Shown here: in pieces, positions 23,013 through 35,797 of the stretch
Numbering within the stretch: the stretch's first letter is position 1
How the letters are laid out: each line of letters starts with the position of its first letter
Assembly: GCA_013350335.1 (NCBI GenBank)
Contig: CM023540.1
Location: 24,407,175 to 24,471,174, forward strand
Direction: 5' to 3'
Source of the DNA: Chimonanthus salicifolius
Taxonomy: Eukaryota; Streptophyta; Magnoliopsida; Laurales; Calycanthaceae
Length of the DNA stretch: 64,000 bases
Program-made: the position numbers and the translations under genes
Notes under the pieces: generated by a model
Databases searched by the model: none
What the model saw: the letters and a program-made list of their open reading frames with translations, nothing else
What the model was told of the DNA's origin: nothing

Positions 23013-24747
23013 TTCCATGAGGACTCCAAGAATCGATTACACGAACAAAGTGACCAGTGTGGAGGGAGACAATATATGCTTCCATCAAAATCTCTCCACC
23101 CCAATACTGTCTATTGTAGCTCAAACGTAAATTGATCTTATTTTCTCCTATACGATTGATTGATCGATGCATTCCCATCCATCTCCGTGTTCCACGTCAT
23201 TTCCTTCCAAACTCGTGTCAACGAATCATCTAAACGTGACAATTTTAATACAAAATTATATATATGTAAATATATATAACACGAGACGTTTAAGTGATGA
23301 ATTCATGGAATTTGATGCAGGAACATAATTAGTCATGGCGTGTGTTAGTTGTTCAACGGTTGAGATTGATTTTCTTGTCAGTGGGTAGCACACCTTACTA
23401 ATAAGTTTGAATGAATTGATCCTCTTTCGTCGTCTTCGTTGATTGTTTGGTTTTAGTCCGTTCAGTATTGGAAATTGGGAGCTGTCATTTGGTACTTTCT
23501 GCATAGTTTAAAATTTAAAATTTTGAAAACGTTTCAACGGTCAGTTTGTGTAAATTGATCCAATTCAATTTACCATTGATTGTGTTAGTTCGATAGGGAT
23601 GCCAATTAGGTCTGAAAGTTTGAAATTTTGAAAAGTTTAATCTGAGAAAAATAAGACATCAGATTTAATTTATAGCCTGATAGTTAACGGGCTTGGGTCT
23701 AAAAGAGAAGCCCATTTTAAAGCCGAGACGGGCTCCAACATATTAATATTCAGGTCCAAAGCCTGTTTCACATTTATACCTTACATTTTAAATAAATATA
23801 GAAAATCAACTATATGAATTAAAAACAGATTTGATCATCTACAAATTAAATTTACAACCGGTTGATTTTACCAGTCAAAATCACTAACTATTCTTTAGAG
23901 AAACAATCAAAGACATCTAATGATTTCTATGATTTAAGATGCTTGACTCAATCTGAGTTTAAATTGGATATAAAGTTTAATTTTTAAACGGGATATCCTG
24001 CGGTTTCTCACACGTAAATTTAAAAAAGAAAAACCTTAAAAAATAGTAATATATTCTTGTTTGTGATAGTCGCCCCTAGTCCTATAGGGCACACAGGAGT
24101 GGGGCTAGATGTACGACAATGTGTGGGTTTAAAAGTATTTTCAAGATGACATTTCTCATGAAAGATGGGGTCCATTGGATTTGAAAGCTATGATTTTCAA
24201 GGCCTTAAAAATCAATGGTCAAAATGGAGTTAGTTTAAAATAAATTTTTAGCCTATTGATTAAGACAATTTAGAGTAGATTCAAATTGAATACTAATACA
24301 ATTTAGGAGGATAGATAGATATGAGAAGGAGAACTCATCAAATCGACTTCAGATAGATTAAATTGTGGGTTTTAAGATGATGGTAAAGAAGTTTCACAAC
24401 ACCAAAAGGAGCCTTAAACTTATCTTAGGCCAGCTCATTGGCAAAATAGGCCAAAGTTCTCATGCATATCAGCCGATGCACGTCACTTTTTAAGGAACCG
24501 TATCTTAGGGACATTCTTATTTCTCAGACCCTCTAATTCCAGTTATATTTTATTCATTTCACCCATTATTCAGTGTGATGCCTGCATCAACTGAGATGTT
24601 GGTAAATATATCTAAAACACTAATTTAAAATAAATTTTAAACTTTTGATATTTCAATGTCTACTAAATTCATTTAGATTAAATGGGATACCTTCTATAAA
24701 TTTTTAGCCGTAAAAATAAAGCAGTAAAAAAAAAAAAAAAAAATAGG
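23013..24747. other. Intergenic DNA with a SINE-B 3' scrap
   Basis: A truncated SINE-B end (CTGCGGTTTCTCACACGTAA, A-rich tail) lies at 23988-24030. No coding gene is recognised in the rest. Confidence 0.4.
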
Positions 24748-24781
24748 GCAGCCAATTGCTCTACCACTGAGCTATGGACCC
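24748..24781 (-). repeat. tRNA-Cys 5'-half fragment
   Basis: Minus-strand GGGTCCATAGCTCAGTGGTA followed by GAGCAATTGGCTGC matches the first 34 nt of plant nuclear tRNA-Cys(GCA): acceptor 5' strand, D arm and the start of the anticodon stem. It then breaks off into a run of about 18 T (plus-strand A). Anticodon, T arm and 3' acceptor strand are absent, so it is a fragment and not a tRNA gene. Confidence 0.6.
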
Positions 24782-25154
24782 GCTCATTAAACAATGTTGA
24801 TGGGTATACAAAAGTAAATGGTAAAAATTAAGGTCTAGAACTTAAGGTGGTAAAAAATAAGAGAATATACTATTAAATTTTCCAAATATAATTACTAATC
24901 CGGAGATTGATTTAACTCCTCCTGTTTCCTGAAGTCAAACCCAATGAAACCCATCATGGGTTCAACTTAACAAATTACAAAAAAAAATCTTCTACACGTG
25001 AGTTGAATTTGGAATCTATGCATGGTCCAAGATCCAACCACCCTCTATACTAGAAAAATATAAACACAAGTACCTGAATAGAAAGGACGGTCATGAAAAA
25101 AATGACCATATAATTTATTTATTTTTAACATATTGGAATCTCATTTTGGATACC
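24782..25154. other. 3' flank of MYB-2
   Basis: No separate gene is seen. It probably contains the MYB-2 3' UTR. Confidence 0.35.
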
Positions 25155-26640
25155 CTAATTGTAAATGGTCTCTTGATCATTTTCCTCCAAACAAAGAAAA
25201 GAAGCCAAGGACTGGAGATCAATAGAGAGATCTTGTTGTCTGTAATCAATGGCCTTGATTGCTCCATTGCTAAGTTGTGAGAAATCGTCATTGAGAAATT
25301 CTGTAACTCCAAGTTCCCTAATATTGAAATCCATCAGAGAATTCAATGGCTCGTCTTCTCCACTCAAAACTGGTGGTTCATTGGATTGGAACTGCAATGC
25401 CGGAAATTCATCGACAGTAGCCGGTGGTTCACTGGCCGTATTTCTTGTAAGAATTTTGGGATTTTCTTCCGATGGAGATACAAAATCCACTTGGTTCATG
25501 GGAACTTCAACTAGTAATTTATTCGTGAACTTCTGGTGATCATTCACCTTCTTTGCCAGTTTAGAATTCCAGTAGTTTTTAATTTCATTGTCTGTTCGTC
25601 CGGGTAGACGTCCTGCAATTAGGGACCATCTGTAAATCAAGACCCAATTAAATTCATTAACCATTAATGTTTAATAAAATTTCTTGGTTGTCAGAATAAT
25701 ACTTTGTTGTTACCTGTTGCCAAGGAGCTTATGAAGTCTGATGATGAGATCTTCTTCATCATGGGAGATGTTACCCCTCTTGATATCCGGTCTAAGATAA
25801 TTCATCCAACGTAGCCTACAACTCTTCCAACAACGTTTGAGCCCTGTAGTGAGACAATGAGGGTGATCAATGGTCATACAAGAAAATTGTGTTGTATAGG
25901 GTATCCCGAGAAATTGTAGAAAACTAAGAAATTGTGTAATGGTTCTCTCCACTTCGTTAATTTTCGAGTGGGAGATCTTTTGTATATACATTCAATGTAA
26001 AAGAAGTTGCAAAATACATCAATGTACATCAATGTAGAAGGAGTTACAACAACCATTAATCCCTTGAAGTATTTGAATTTGAACGAAGATAAGAAACTTC
26101 CATTGAGCATTGATGTTTCTGCTGGACATTCACATTTGGCTGATTTGAATACTCTGTGTGCAAGAGGGTTGGCCGCCTGTTCGGAGCTCTAGAACCTCAG
26201 ACTCAGAACTCCGAACCGGCGCTACATTTGTTTGTTGAATAGAAATTAGATGGAAAAAAAAAAATTCGACTATATGAGAACATCAAAAATGTAGCATTTA
26301 TGCTCGAATCCTCCAGTGAATTAGCAGTAGAGAAATCGTGGGTATTTAGTCATTTCCACCATTGTGAAAAATTGCTAAAGTTTTTATAATGATCAAAAGT
26401 CTTTATTGATTGGTGGCACCGTAAATTCTCTAGTGTTAATTTTAGAGATAAGACAAGAAAGCAGCAATCGAGAGAGAGAGAGAGAGTGTGACTTGTTTTT
26501 TTTTTACCTGCACTTTTGGGAAAGGTTCCCCATTTTCCTTCTCCATGAATTTGAATGTAATCAATGAGTATCTTATCTTCTGAAGCAGACCAAGCTCCTC
26601 GGTTGAGTCCCTCTTTGTTGCAGCAAGGTCTTCTTCCCAT
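25155..26640 (-). CDS. MYB-2: TT2-related R2R3-MYB transcription factor
   Basis: Exons are 26640-26508, 25843-25714 and 25629-25155 (introns 664 and 84 bp), giving 245 residues with no interruption. The start is [18 protein letters not shown]2 spans about residues 12-62 and R3 about 65-113, with the bHLH-interaction signature at 76-95. Residue 50 is Trp where R2 normally has Gly ([10 protein letters not shown] instead of [10 protein letters not shown]). The subgroup-5 motif is absent; that position reads [14 protein letters not shown]-terminal blocks [21 protein letters not shown] and [10 protein letters not shown] are shared with MYB-1 and partly with MYB-5, which points to common origin by duplication. 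An in-frame ATG 11 codons upstream (26673) would add a hydrophobic leader. I prefer the MGR start because it is shared by the paralogs. Expected nuclear, bHLH-dependent regulator; DNA binding may be changed by the Gly-to-Trp change. Confidence 0.88.
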
Positions 26641-26715
26641 CTCAATACCAACAAGAAACAGAGACAAACTCATTGCTTCAATGTCTAAACGTATGTTTTC
26701 TGCTATTGCCTACCA

Positions 26716-26723
26716 CTTAAATA
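26716..26723 (-). promoter_or_regulatory. Putative TATA box of MYB-2
   Basis: TATTTAAG inside CAGCTATTTAAGT on the minus strand, about 76 bp upstream of the ATG. The same 13-bp word precedes MYB-5. Confidence 0.5.
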
Positions 26724-27433
26724 GCTGCACTTGGCCATTTTTTAAAATCCCAAAACCCTAGACCCAAATTTTCTTTGCATTAGTTGCAATGTAAGCATCA
26801 CCATTTTGTTTATTTATTTATTTTTACTGCTATAAAGTATAAACAACGTTGTCTTCTTTCAGATCTACATAACCCAAAAGGGAAGTCCCCAAGAATTTTA
26901 ACTGCGTGCCCATTAAAAGGGTTCATGTTAGTGATCTGGTTTGGGTAATAAATTAATGCATGATTGTGAAATCTCATTTGTTTTTGGTCCATGCATGGAG
27001 AACGTGGTGCTGATGTTTGTTTATTAAACTCATTGTATGAGATTTAGAAGGATTTTAGTAAGTCCTCCTTTCTCACCTTTACCTGCCATTCTTTCGGGTA
27101 CTCAGTCCAATTCAAACTACTCTTTTCACAAGGCTTTTCAAGTTTTGTCATGTAAACTTAATCTTGGCAATTCTACAATTGTATCTAGGAAATTAAATTT
27201 GTATCAATTGAATATGAGAAGTTATATTTTTTTTAAAACTCTAAAATTTTAAATTTATCTAATGACAGAAATTCATTGAATTAAACCAATGAATTTTAAA
27301 AGTTAAATGAGTGTCAAATTAAGTACGAGTACAATTCACAAATACAAGTATTTTAATGTAATAAAAATGAGTTTGATCAAACATCACTGTGCACTTTACA
27401 AGTCAAAATCCGAGAGATTTATATATTAGATAT
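26724..27433. other. Upstream region of MYB-2
   Basis: No gene is seen. It presumably holds promoter sequence. Confidence 0.35.
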
Positions 27434-27773
27434 TAGGAGTGAAACTCGGGTCGGGTTTTGGCCCGAACCCGCAGGAACCGACCTGAAAATCATGTGGGTC
27501 GGGTTATGAAAGTTGGGTCAGTGGGTCGGGTTGGGTTGGGTTGAGAAGTCAGAAACCCGCATTTAATTCGAGTCTGGCTGGGTTGAGAGATTTTTAAGTT
27601 AACCCGATCCGACCCGGTAAAAAGTAGGCTAAAATAGGTTCAAAATGCGGGTCAGGTCGGGTTTCAAGTTGAATCGGGTTATAATTCGGGTCGGGTCGGG
27701 TTCTATATATTAGTAACTCGGGCCGAATTGGGTTTTAAAAAATCCGACTCGACCCGGCCCGATTTCAGCCCTA
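27434..27773. mobile_element. hAT MITE, GGGTCGGG family, perfect target duplication
   Basis: The 340-bp element runs TAGGAGTGAAACTCGGGTC to GACTCGACCCGGCCCGATTTCAGCCCTA by its ends. It is flanked by perfect TTAGATAT copies (27426-27433 and 27774-27781). The 8-bp duplication and TAGGG ends assign it to hAT. Its good flanks suggest a fairly young insertion. Confidence 0.9.
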
Positions 27774-27927
27774 TTAGATATACACATAGAGAGAAGAAAA
27801 AATTGGCCTCAAAAATCATTAGCGAACATAAAAAACAATAGTGTCCGTGAGTATTTCATTACAAATGCCTACTTAACATGGACTAAGTTACATACTTAAC
27901 ATGTAGTCAGTGGGATGTTGTCTGGGG

Positions 27928-28050
27928 CAGGGGTTTAAAAATCGGTATCGGCCGATATATCGGCCGATACGATATGTCGACCGATATATCGTTATCGGCT
28001 GATATATCGGCCGATATTTTTCTCTTTCTTCCTCCTTTTTTTAAATATCG
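27928..28050. mobile_element. hAT-like MITE fragment, TCGGCCGATAT family
   Basis: Left terminus CAGGGGTTTAAAAATCGG at 27928, then dense TATCGGCCGATATATCGG. No right terminus is visible. Confidence 0.5.
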
Positions 28051-28284
28051 GCCGATATATTATTACTTTAGTTTTGTTATTATACTTCTTAGAAATTAGT
28101 ATTTGATATTTCCGTCGAGATATCTCGATTAAAAAATCCAATATCTCTCGCTCCTACACATCATGCGCCCAAGGCAATAGAAGAAACGGTACGTTATTGA
28201 TCTTAAGATAACTAGAGAGGGTTTAGTGCTTTCAACACAAGGAATTGTGTGTGAACAGAAAATTTTAAGACATTGGATGGATGA

Positions 28285-28480
28285 ATCAGGTCACCTTGAT
28301 TTTAGGTTTTATAGTTTTTCAAAATATATAGTAATGGGTATTTCTGCAGGTGTTTCTGCTTTCAAATCCGCCATGTTTTAACTTTGAAGTCAGATCACAT
28401 TGACTTTAGGGTTTATAGTTCTGCAAATTTATAATGGGCATTTCTGCCATGTTTTCAATCAGGTCACCTTGATTTTAGTG
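28285..28480 (+). repeat. Degenerate tandem repeat
   Basis: Three copies of TCA(G/.)GTCACCTTGATTTTAG-like sequence occur at about 28287, 28390 and 28457. The first two share TTTATAGTT.TGCAAA and GGG(T/C)ATTTCTGC. Units are unequal in length, and no coding function is inferred. Confidence 0.5.
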
Positions 28481-28789
28481 CTCTAGTGGTGATCTCCATT
28501 CGAATTTTAGATGGATAATAACATTAGGGTTGTTGTGAGATACATTCTCTCGATTAGAGTGGATTCGATTGGATAGATGAGTAATAAATTTCTTGTTTTC
28601 TTGTCTTCCCAGTATATAAAAAAACTCACCCTTTGTACTCACTTCTCCGAGATGAATGTTCAAACGTGGTCTCTAGCATATTTTTAGAATTTGTTATTCT
28701 CAATTAGTTGAGTTGAATCCTTTGACCGAGTTTGAATCAGACATTTGAATCTCACTTAGAGTCAGCAAATCTCCTGCCCAAATTATTAT

Positions 28790-29107
28790 GATTGGGTATC
28801 TATCTCTGCTCATTTATTAGGTAGAGTGACTCAAGTTCATAAATCGGTAGATCTGACTCTCTACTTCCAATGTGGGATTCGTTTGAAGCCTCAATAATTC
28901 TTCCTCGAATGAGGTCAGCCATCCCATTCACCTAAGGGATCTCCTAAGTCTACATGAGGTAGTCTGAAACGTGGTTCTAATATCACTTGTTAAAACTGGA
29001 TATCCAGTTTAAAAGACTAGCCTATTAAGTGGAGTTACCTAAGTCTTCTACAAAACTCTAGATCTCCCTCTATATTTCTAATGAGATATTCTTTCGCAAC
29101 CCCAACA
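28790..29107 (-). mobile_element. TRIM retrotransposon, near-complete copy
   Basis: The right LTR is 28988-29107 (TGTTAAAACTGG to CCCCAACA, 120 bp). A related left LTR is at about 28790-28900. The interior between them contains GGGATCTCCTAAGTCTACAT and TTCTAATATCACT, the complement of a diverged initiator-Met primer-binding site. Confidence 0.7.
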
Positions 29108-32100
29108 CAAACAGATACCGAGCAGAATCAACCATGTTTAATCAGAGTATGATGAATTCTTGAATTATGGTTCATCTATGCTAAGCTAGATGTAAGTTTC
29201 TCAGTATCTTTCAACTTTGAAATAGCTAGATCGATCCAATTCAATTCAAGATATTCAAGTATGTCAACTAAGTGACCCATGTCATACATGTTTCAGTCCA
29301 TCTCTACAAATAGTCATCTGCCCATTACTCAGTCTCTGGAAGACTGGAACAGCTTATAAGATATCACAATTTCAATGAAATGGCCAATGATATAAATATT
29401 CCTTTCAGGCTATTCGAGCTTTTATTCCAATGTGTCAATTCTAATTATAAAACGGAATTGGGCTAAGTTTGTATTAGAGCTTTTATGACAATAATTTTCA
29501 ACGGTGAAGTTCTTCATTTTTTGTTCAACTATGTCAAACTGTATCTCTATTGACATCACAATGCTTCAAAATATCAGAAGGCCTCAACCTTAAAACATAT
29601 TATAGGAATTTTTTTTATGGAAATGCCTCAAAAATTGAGAGTTATATGTTCAAAAAATTGTATTGAGTTGAGGTGCGTTGTACGTTAAATCATATTTTTT
29701 TTTCTCTGCAATCCCATCAAATCCAACACGTTTAGTCTAATCAGTCATTTTGTCAATGCATAAACCAAGAAAGTAGATTTATTGCGGCTCTGAACGACCG
29801 ATGGAAGATATATATTATATTTATGTCCTTTCCATTCACGAAAAATCTCCTACTACAATTGTAAATTTAAATAAGTGGCCAGAGTTTTGCTCAAAATGGT
29901 TGAGAATGGTTTCGGAAGCTCAAGTCAATACATCACCTCACAAATGAAGATGACGTGGCTGTAGAAAAAAATTTGAGACAATAGGAAGATCCCTCAGAAC
30001 CCTAAACACAAGCAATGTAGAAATTTTGTCCAAATTAAAAAGCTGAAAATAGCTCCATAGTAGAAATTCGAGAACATCAAAAGGGAAATGACGTGGCTGC
30101 AAGCGTCATTTCATCATCCTTAAACTATTTTAAATATATAGACTAATATTTTAAACATATATACTTTTCATAGAATATTATATCAATTATTGAATAATTT
30201 AATGAAAACTCTATCGAGACAAGAGGGTCTCAGTTGTTAGCAAGACACCTAGCAAAAATATATCGAGAAAAGAGGGTATCGATGTAAAAAGAATCATATG
30301 AATAATTTTTATATGAAGTTTCACATCCATCTAATGATCTAATCTCCTTATTTTAAACTTTAAAAATCAATGATCCATATTTATCAAAATCTAAGAGCTG
30401 AAATTATATCACTTGAATCATTAAAAGATAATACAACTTTATATACTTCATATTTATGTAATCGTCTATCAAATAAATCTAAATTTATGAGACCTAATGG
30501 CATATCTCATTCATATATCTCGCTAGCTTAACTCTAATTTAATAAAGTCATTTTTCAAATAATTTAGAATTTAAAAAAAAAAAATTACAACGGTTTAGTT
30601 ACATAGTTAGGCTTGTATGACATCACATGAATATAAATTTTATTTTTAAGAGAATCACGTTTCCACATCAAAGTGAAGTAGAGTACTTAACTCCCTTTTG
30701 AATTTAATGCCCATTGGTGTTCCAAAAGTACCTTTTCAGGAGTCTTGGAGAGGAGGTTGACGTATAGTGCAACTTGTCACACATATTGAGTCATACAGGA
30801 TTTCCCCGTTCTCTCCTCCGATCGAGATATCCTCTGTTTCGCCCAAGAAAGATTGATTGAACCATCAATAATTCGGAACGTGAAGTACAATTAGATCAAT
30901 TTATTTAGTTGAGGATCGATATTATCAATTAAAAGAATTTATGGTTAGCTTGGACAAATGTGAAAGCCGGTGTGCCCTTTTCAAAATATTCGACCAGCGT
31001 TTTCTTATTATATCAATCTTTTATTATTTTATTATTATATTTGACTGTTAGACCCACTTGTCTTGGGTTCAATGGGCCCTACACATTTTGTGACAGTGGT
31101 CCTGTCTGCTTTTATATTCTGCCCTCCTCCCATTATTTCATTTTTTAATTCTTTTCAAATATTTATTAGAAATAATATAATATTTTTAGTATTTTGAAGA
31201 GTGAGTTTCATTTTTTATTCTCAACTCTTCACACAATTAATCGTTCCAATATTTTAAAAAAAAAAATGTTATTCTGAAACACCTGAAAGATTGATCTTCA
31301 AACTTGAATTTAACATATTTTCTTTCAAAATATTAAAACTTAATAATAGAAAAACAGGATTTTTACTATAAATGACACCCATATACATTTTTACTGTTTA
31401 CATGATAATAAATGAAAAAAAAAAATTGATGTTCTTAATAAAAAAAAAAAATTCAGTGTTCTCATTAGTTTTTAATTTTAAATAGAAAAATAGAAGATTA
31501 GAAGATTAGAAGATTAAATAAATCTAATGTCAGTAGAGACGACATCCTATTAACTTTATAAATAAGCTTCTTATATAAAATCATGCTTTGTTAAACAAAT
31601 AAAAAACATTAGAGAGCCTCCTCTAAAAAGATTTTTAAGGGAGATTTGGCCTTTAATAGCAGAAAAAAAAGTTTTTTAAGTGAAAACTCTTAAAATAATA
31701 TAAAATAATATTTTAAATTATATTCATGTTCACATTTGTATCTTGAGTTTTGAAAAATGAAATATCATATTCCCCTTCCTTTATCCACATTGCTGGGCTC
31801 TCACTGAATCATTTCCTTATCTGTATTCTGATTTCTGAAATGTAAAATGTGATTGAAAAAGAAAATAAGAAACAAACAAAAACACAAGTGTAAGTAGATA
31901 AAATTTCACATGACAAAGTTGATGGAGATGCAGAAGAATGTGGATTATGTTCTTTATTTAGTCATGTGGCCTGGGCCAGGCCTGCTAATGAGTGGATCGA
32001 ATGTATATAGACTTGGCAACTGGTAGGGTTGGATCAGATCAGGTTTGGGCCAGGTCTTATTCGGTTTAAGTATATTGCATGTCTTGTTAAATAGGTTAAG

Positions 32101-32957
32101 TTGATTCAGGTCTATTTCGGGTTCGTGTTGAGATTACCCATCTACTTTGACTTACAAGACTTTTCAAGTGAAACAAATTCTAAGATTACCTCTTAAATAA
32201 GTGTAGACGTTTATGGCTGCATGTGTTGCTCTTGGTTGATTCAAAGTTTCAAACAAGCCAGCCTAACCATCAAAAACTCTACTGTAAGGTTCAGATGTAA
32301 TAGATTGGGCACAGGTAATCAAATTAGAGTCACAGGAAGCAGGCCTAAACAAATGGGGTCTGACCCATCATATTAAAGAAGCAGGCCTGCTACAAGAAAG
32401 GCAGAAGCTCGGTCATTTACAGCCCATTTATCTGATAGTATTAGCCTGTTAGGGCAGAGATTCAGATTTTGGGCCAGAAGTTCAGGACTAGAGAGAAAGC
32501 CCATTAAAATATCAGAGCAATCTGTATCAGATAGGCCATCATATAGGCCTGACATCCACATTAGCCCTGGTGTGCATCATTTAGGAATGGGCTGGATTCC
32601 AGGGTGGGAACATGGCCCTGGAGAAAAGATATCGGCTGATACTTTTCAAATTTGTTTCAGATTATAAATAAATATAATAAACTATTGTGGTTACCAGAAA
32701 ACCCCTAAAAACTGAAGGGCCTAAAACTTTTGCCAACGTGGGCCCAAATTTTAGACAATAATGCCTTAAATGGACCTTTGATATTTTGGCCCTTTGAGGA
32801 CCCAATATATTGGTGAGGTTGACATGGCCAGAAAGCTTAGGCCCACTACAACCTAAAGTAGGTCTGGCCCAGTTCTGCTGCAACAAAAACAAGACAACCA
32901 TGGGGTTACCAGATTCACAAAATCCTAATATGATGGAGAAGGAAGAAACAGAAGTTT
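29108..32957. other. Long AT-rich intergenic interval
   Basis: No coding gene, RNA gene or well-defined element is recognised over nearly 4 kb. Short AT-rich repeats near 31490-31520 (three AGAAGATT units) and a GGTTTGGGCCAGGTC-type decayed hAT block near 32000-32140 are the only structures noted. Confidence 0.4.
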
Positions 32958-33150
32958 TAGGGTGAAACTTGGGTCGGATTTTAACCCGACCCGTATGATT
33001 CGATCTGAGAAATTAAGTGGATTGTGTTTTACATTTTAAAAGACGGGTTCAGTTGTAAGAAAAAAAAAAATCGAATTTAATTCGAGTCAGATCGGATCAA
33101 ACTTCTTTAAAATTGATCCAACCCCACTCGAATTAACCCGAGCCGACCCA
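32958..33150. mobile_element. hAT MITE fragment, GGGTCGGG family
   Basis: It begins TAGGGTGAAACTTGGGTCGG and contains ACCCGACCCGTATGATTCGA and GAGCCGACCCATC. The right terminus is lost. Confidence 0.5.
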
Positions 33151-33185
33151 TCTAAAGAATAACTATCGTCCTAAATACCATATAG

Positions 33186-33227
33186 ATTGCACTTGGATTG
33201 CTATTTACTTGGCAATCCAAGTGCAAT
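33186..33227. repeat. Perfect 16-bp hairpin
   Basis: ATTGCACTTGGATTGC (33186-33201) and its exact inverse GCAATCCAAGTGCAAT (33212-33227) surround a 10-nt loop. A direct partial echo, CATGTAGATTGCA, follows. There is no T-run to suggest a terminator. Confidence 0.8.
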
Positions 33228-34279
33228 ACAATACCATGTAGATTGCAAACTGTACATACCATTCGGCGAATGAAGAAATTATATGTCATGTAACTTGTGA
33301 TGAAAGTTGTCGAAGGAGAAAAACACATTGATTCACTAGATTCGAGAAATGGGAGACAAGAAATCAAATGTCACACAAAATTTGACTTAGGTTCATTTAA
33401 GAATGTCAAACTACCCTTTAGATAATAAATTGATGGATTAGCAAACCTCATTTGTCTTTTTCTTTTCGTAAACTCATTTCTTAATGAAATTTGCAGTGTC
33501 ATTAACCTGAGAGGAGATTGGCATGTCGGTCAAGAAGCTCTCTTTATGAATGAATATCTTGAATTCAATTCATGTTCAATACCTTTCGGAGCCACTCCTC
33601 GTAATTGTTTACCCGAGATGTGCGTAAGATTGAGAATTTCTCGATCACTCGTTGAATGATATTCATTGGATCTTTACTCTTCATTGCATGCACTTTCATT
33701 TAAATCATTAGTCTTTTGCTTCTCTGTCTTAAGATAGCTTTATTGTTTATATTTTATAGTAGCTATATCAGACTCAACCAGGGCTAATCTAACTCATCAT
33801 GCTTCCAGATGACAGAAAATTAACATATAAGATTGGACCTTGATCGGTTTCAGTTAGGCCCATTTATAAATTAAGGTTTGCCTGACTTAAACCCTACATG
33901 GTTTGGTCCACTTCATAGTTGTCTATTTTCTTGAGCTAAACTGGCCAAATCTGTCTTAAGCCAAATGCCACATCTTAATAGTTAATATAGTATTGTATGA
34001 TATGGCATTATGCAATTTTTAAAAGTAAAAAATTGAAACTACAAATCATTTATCGATGAAGATCATAATTTTAGTAACTTAAGATAATATATAGCATTGA
34101 GTTAATAATGGATGTTTGAGTCTTAAAAATGAAATTTTGGTAACAGAACTCTAAATTGCATCTTAATATTCAAAAACCTTGAACACACAGTCCTAATGAG
34201 GATTATTGTAATTGCATGCATCAGTGCAGTGCAGAGTGCTTACATGAGAGTTCAGTCATGAGAGATTTGCGCTATATAG
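33228..34279. other. Intergenic DNA
   Basis: No gene or aligned repeat is recognised. Confidence 0.35.
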
Positions 34280-34452
34280 AGTGCGCATAAAATCCCACAT
34301 TGTTTAGAACAAGAAGTGAAGAGAAATGTATAACTTAGCTTCTCCTCACTTCTAGCCTAACTTGTTTTAGACTTAAGTGTGACATTTGGGCCCAATACAA
34401 AGTGGAGAAGGTGAATGGCCTCCAAAGCAGATAATATTATCCTATGAGGAAG
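34280..34452 (-). mobile_element. LTR-like plant repeat, TGTAACGACCC family
   Basis: Minus-strand start TTGTAACGACCCTTCC, then ATAATATTATCTGCTTTGGA and, at the other end, a CCCACATTG-type word. The order matches the plus-strand copy at 14110-14350. Confidence 0.45.
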
Positions 34453-35797
34453 GGTCGTTACAATTATGACTAAATTAGATTAATCTTAATTAGATAGATA
34501 GGCAGATGACTATAGAATGTGATCATATATATTTCATAGACTATAGAAAAGTATCACATTTAAAATATTGGTAATATTTAGGTGATGTATTTCAAGGCCC
34601 TGCATACTGACACAAAGAATCTCTGTCATAATGTGATACCCATTTTACTTACAAGTGAAAAGGTCACTGCAAATGCCAAAATCCAAACACCAAACATCTT
34701 ATATTTGTTAGTATATCCAAGGCCAAGATTTTACCATCTATTATTTTATATATTTATTTGGTCAAGATTTGCTTTCACTTGATGAGAATAATAGGAAAAT
34801 TCATGTGGGTCTTTGTTATAATTAAAAGATAGTTTAATTAGTTTAAATTTTTAAGATTAGACTAAAAATCTTGGATTTAATTCCTTCTAAGGTTACTTAA
34901 TGCCCAAGGTTTGTAAATGATGTTGTGTATCATTAGTTTCACTTCTAAGATAAAGTGGAGATACCCATGTTATTCTAGTAAGACTTTTCAAACAAGACTC
35001 ATTAATATAATTTTGTTCTTTTAAATTTTAATAAATATAACTCATTGATTTTTAGAATTATAAAATAAAAAAACTATGATGACCCATTAAAGTAGAGCCC
35101 AAAACCTATTTAAGGAGATTATTGATATCAAATCTTGGTAAAAGAGTTCCCATTAAAGTTTTTATTAGCATATATACAATACATAATTATCTATCAAGAT
35201 TTTTTTGTTTCAAATGATATTTTTAAATATTTTTAGACTGGCCTCTCCTAAATTCTATCTTTTCTCAAGTTCATCTCAGTTTAAATTGCACTGACAAATG
35301 AATTAAATCGAACAATACAGAATCATTAAATCCCTTTATGGACTTCAGAATCTATCCTTTTAGTGATCTGTTCCTCTTGTTTCCCTTTTTCAGTAAATCT
35401 CCTATCATGAAGCTCTGTACAAACTCATTTTTATAATGTAAAGTGACTTAGATAAACGATCTCAATAAAATATTATCTAAATAAATCACTTCTTTGCAGT
35501 CAACACAATGACCAATATAATGTAGTATGGTTAGGATTTATCTGGTTGTCCTCTTATTGATCCATTGTCATTTTCTGTTTGGGTTTTCAGCAGTGAAGTG
35601 AAAGGTTGTCTGTCATCAGAGCAAGAGGAAAGGCAATGAGCTCTTCTTCTTGGCATTGCTGCATCGTAATATTTTCATGGAAAGATGAACTGCAAGTGGC
35701 AAAATAGAGGAATCAGAAGTTCCAAGACAAAGAACAGGTGTAACCCCGAGTTATATATGCTTTGTTCCTTAATTCTTCTTCCTCACGTGATAATACC
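34453..35797. other. AT-rich intergenic DNA
   Basis: No supported gene. A 23-codon ATG frame near 35636 has no support. Confidence 0.35.
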
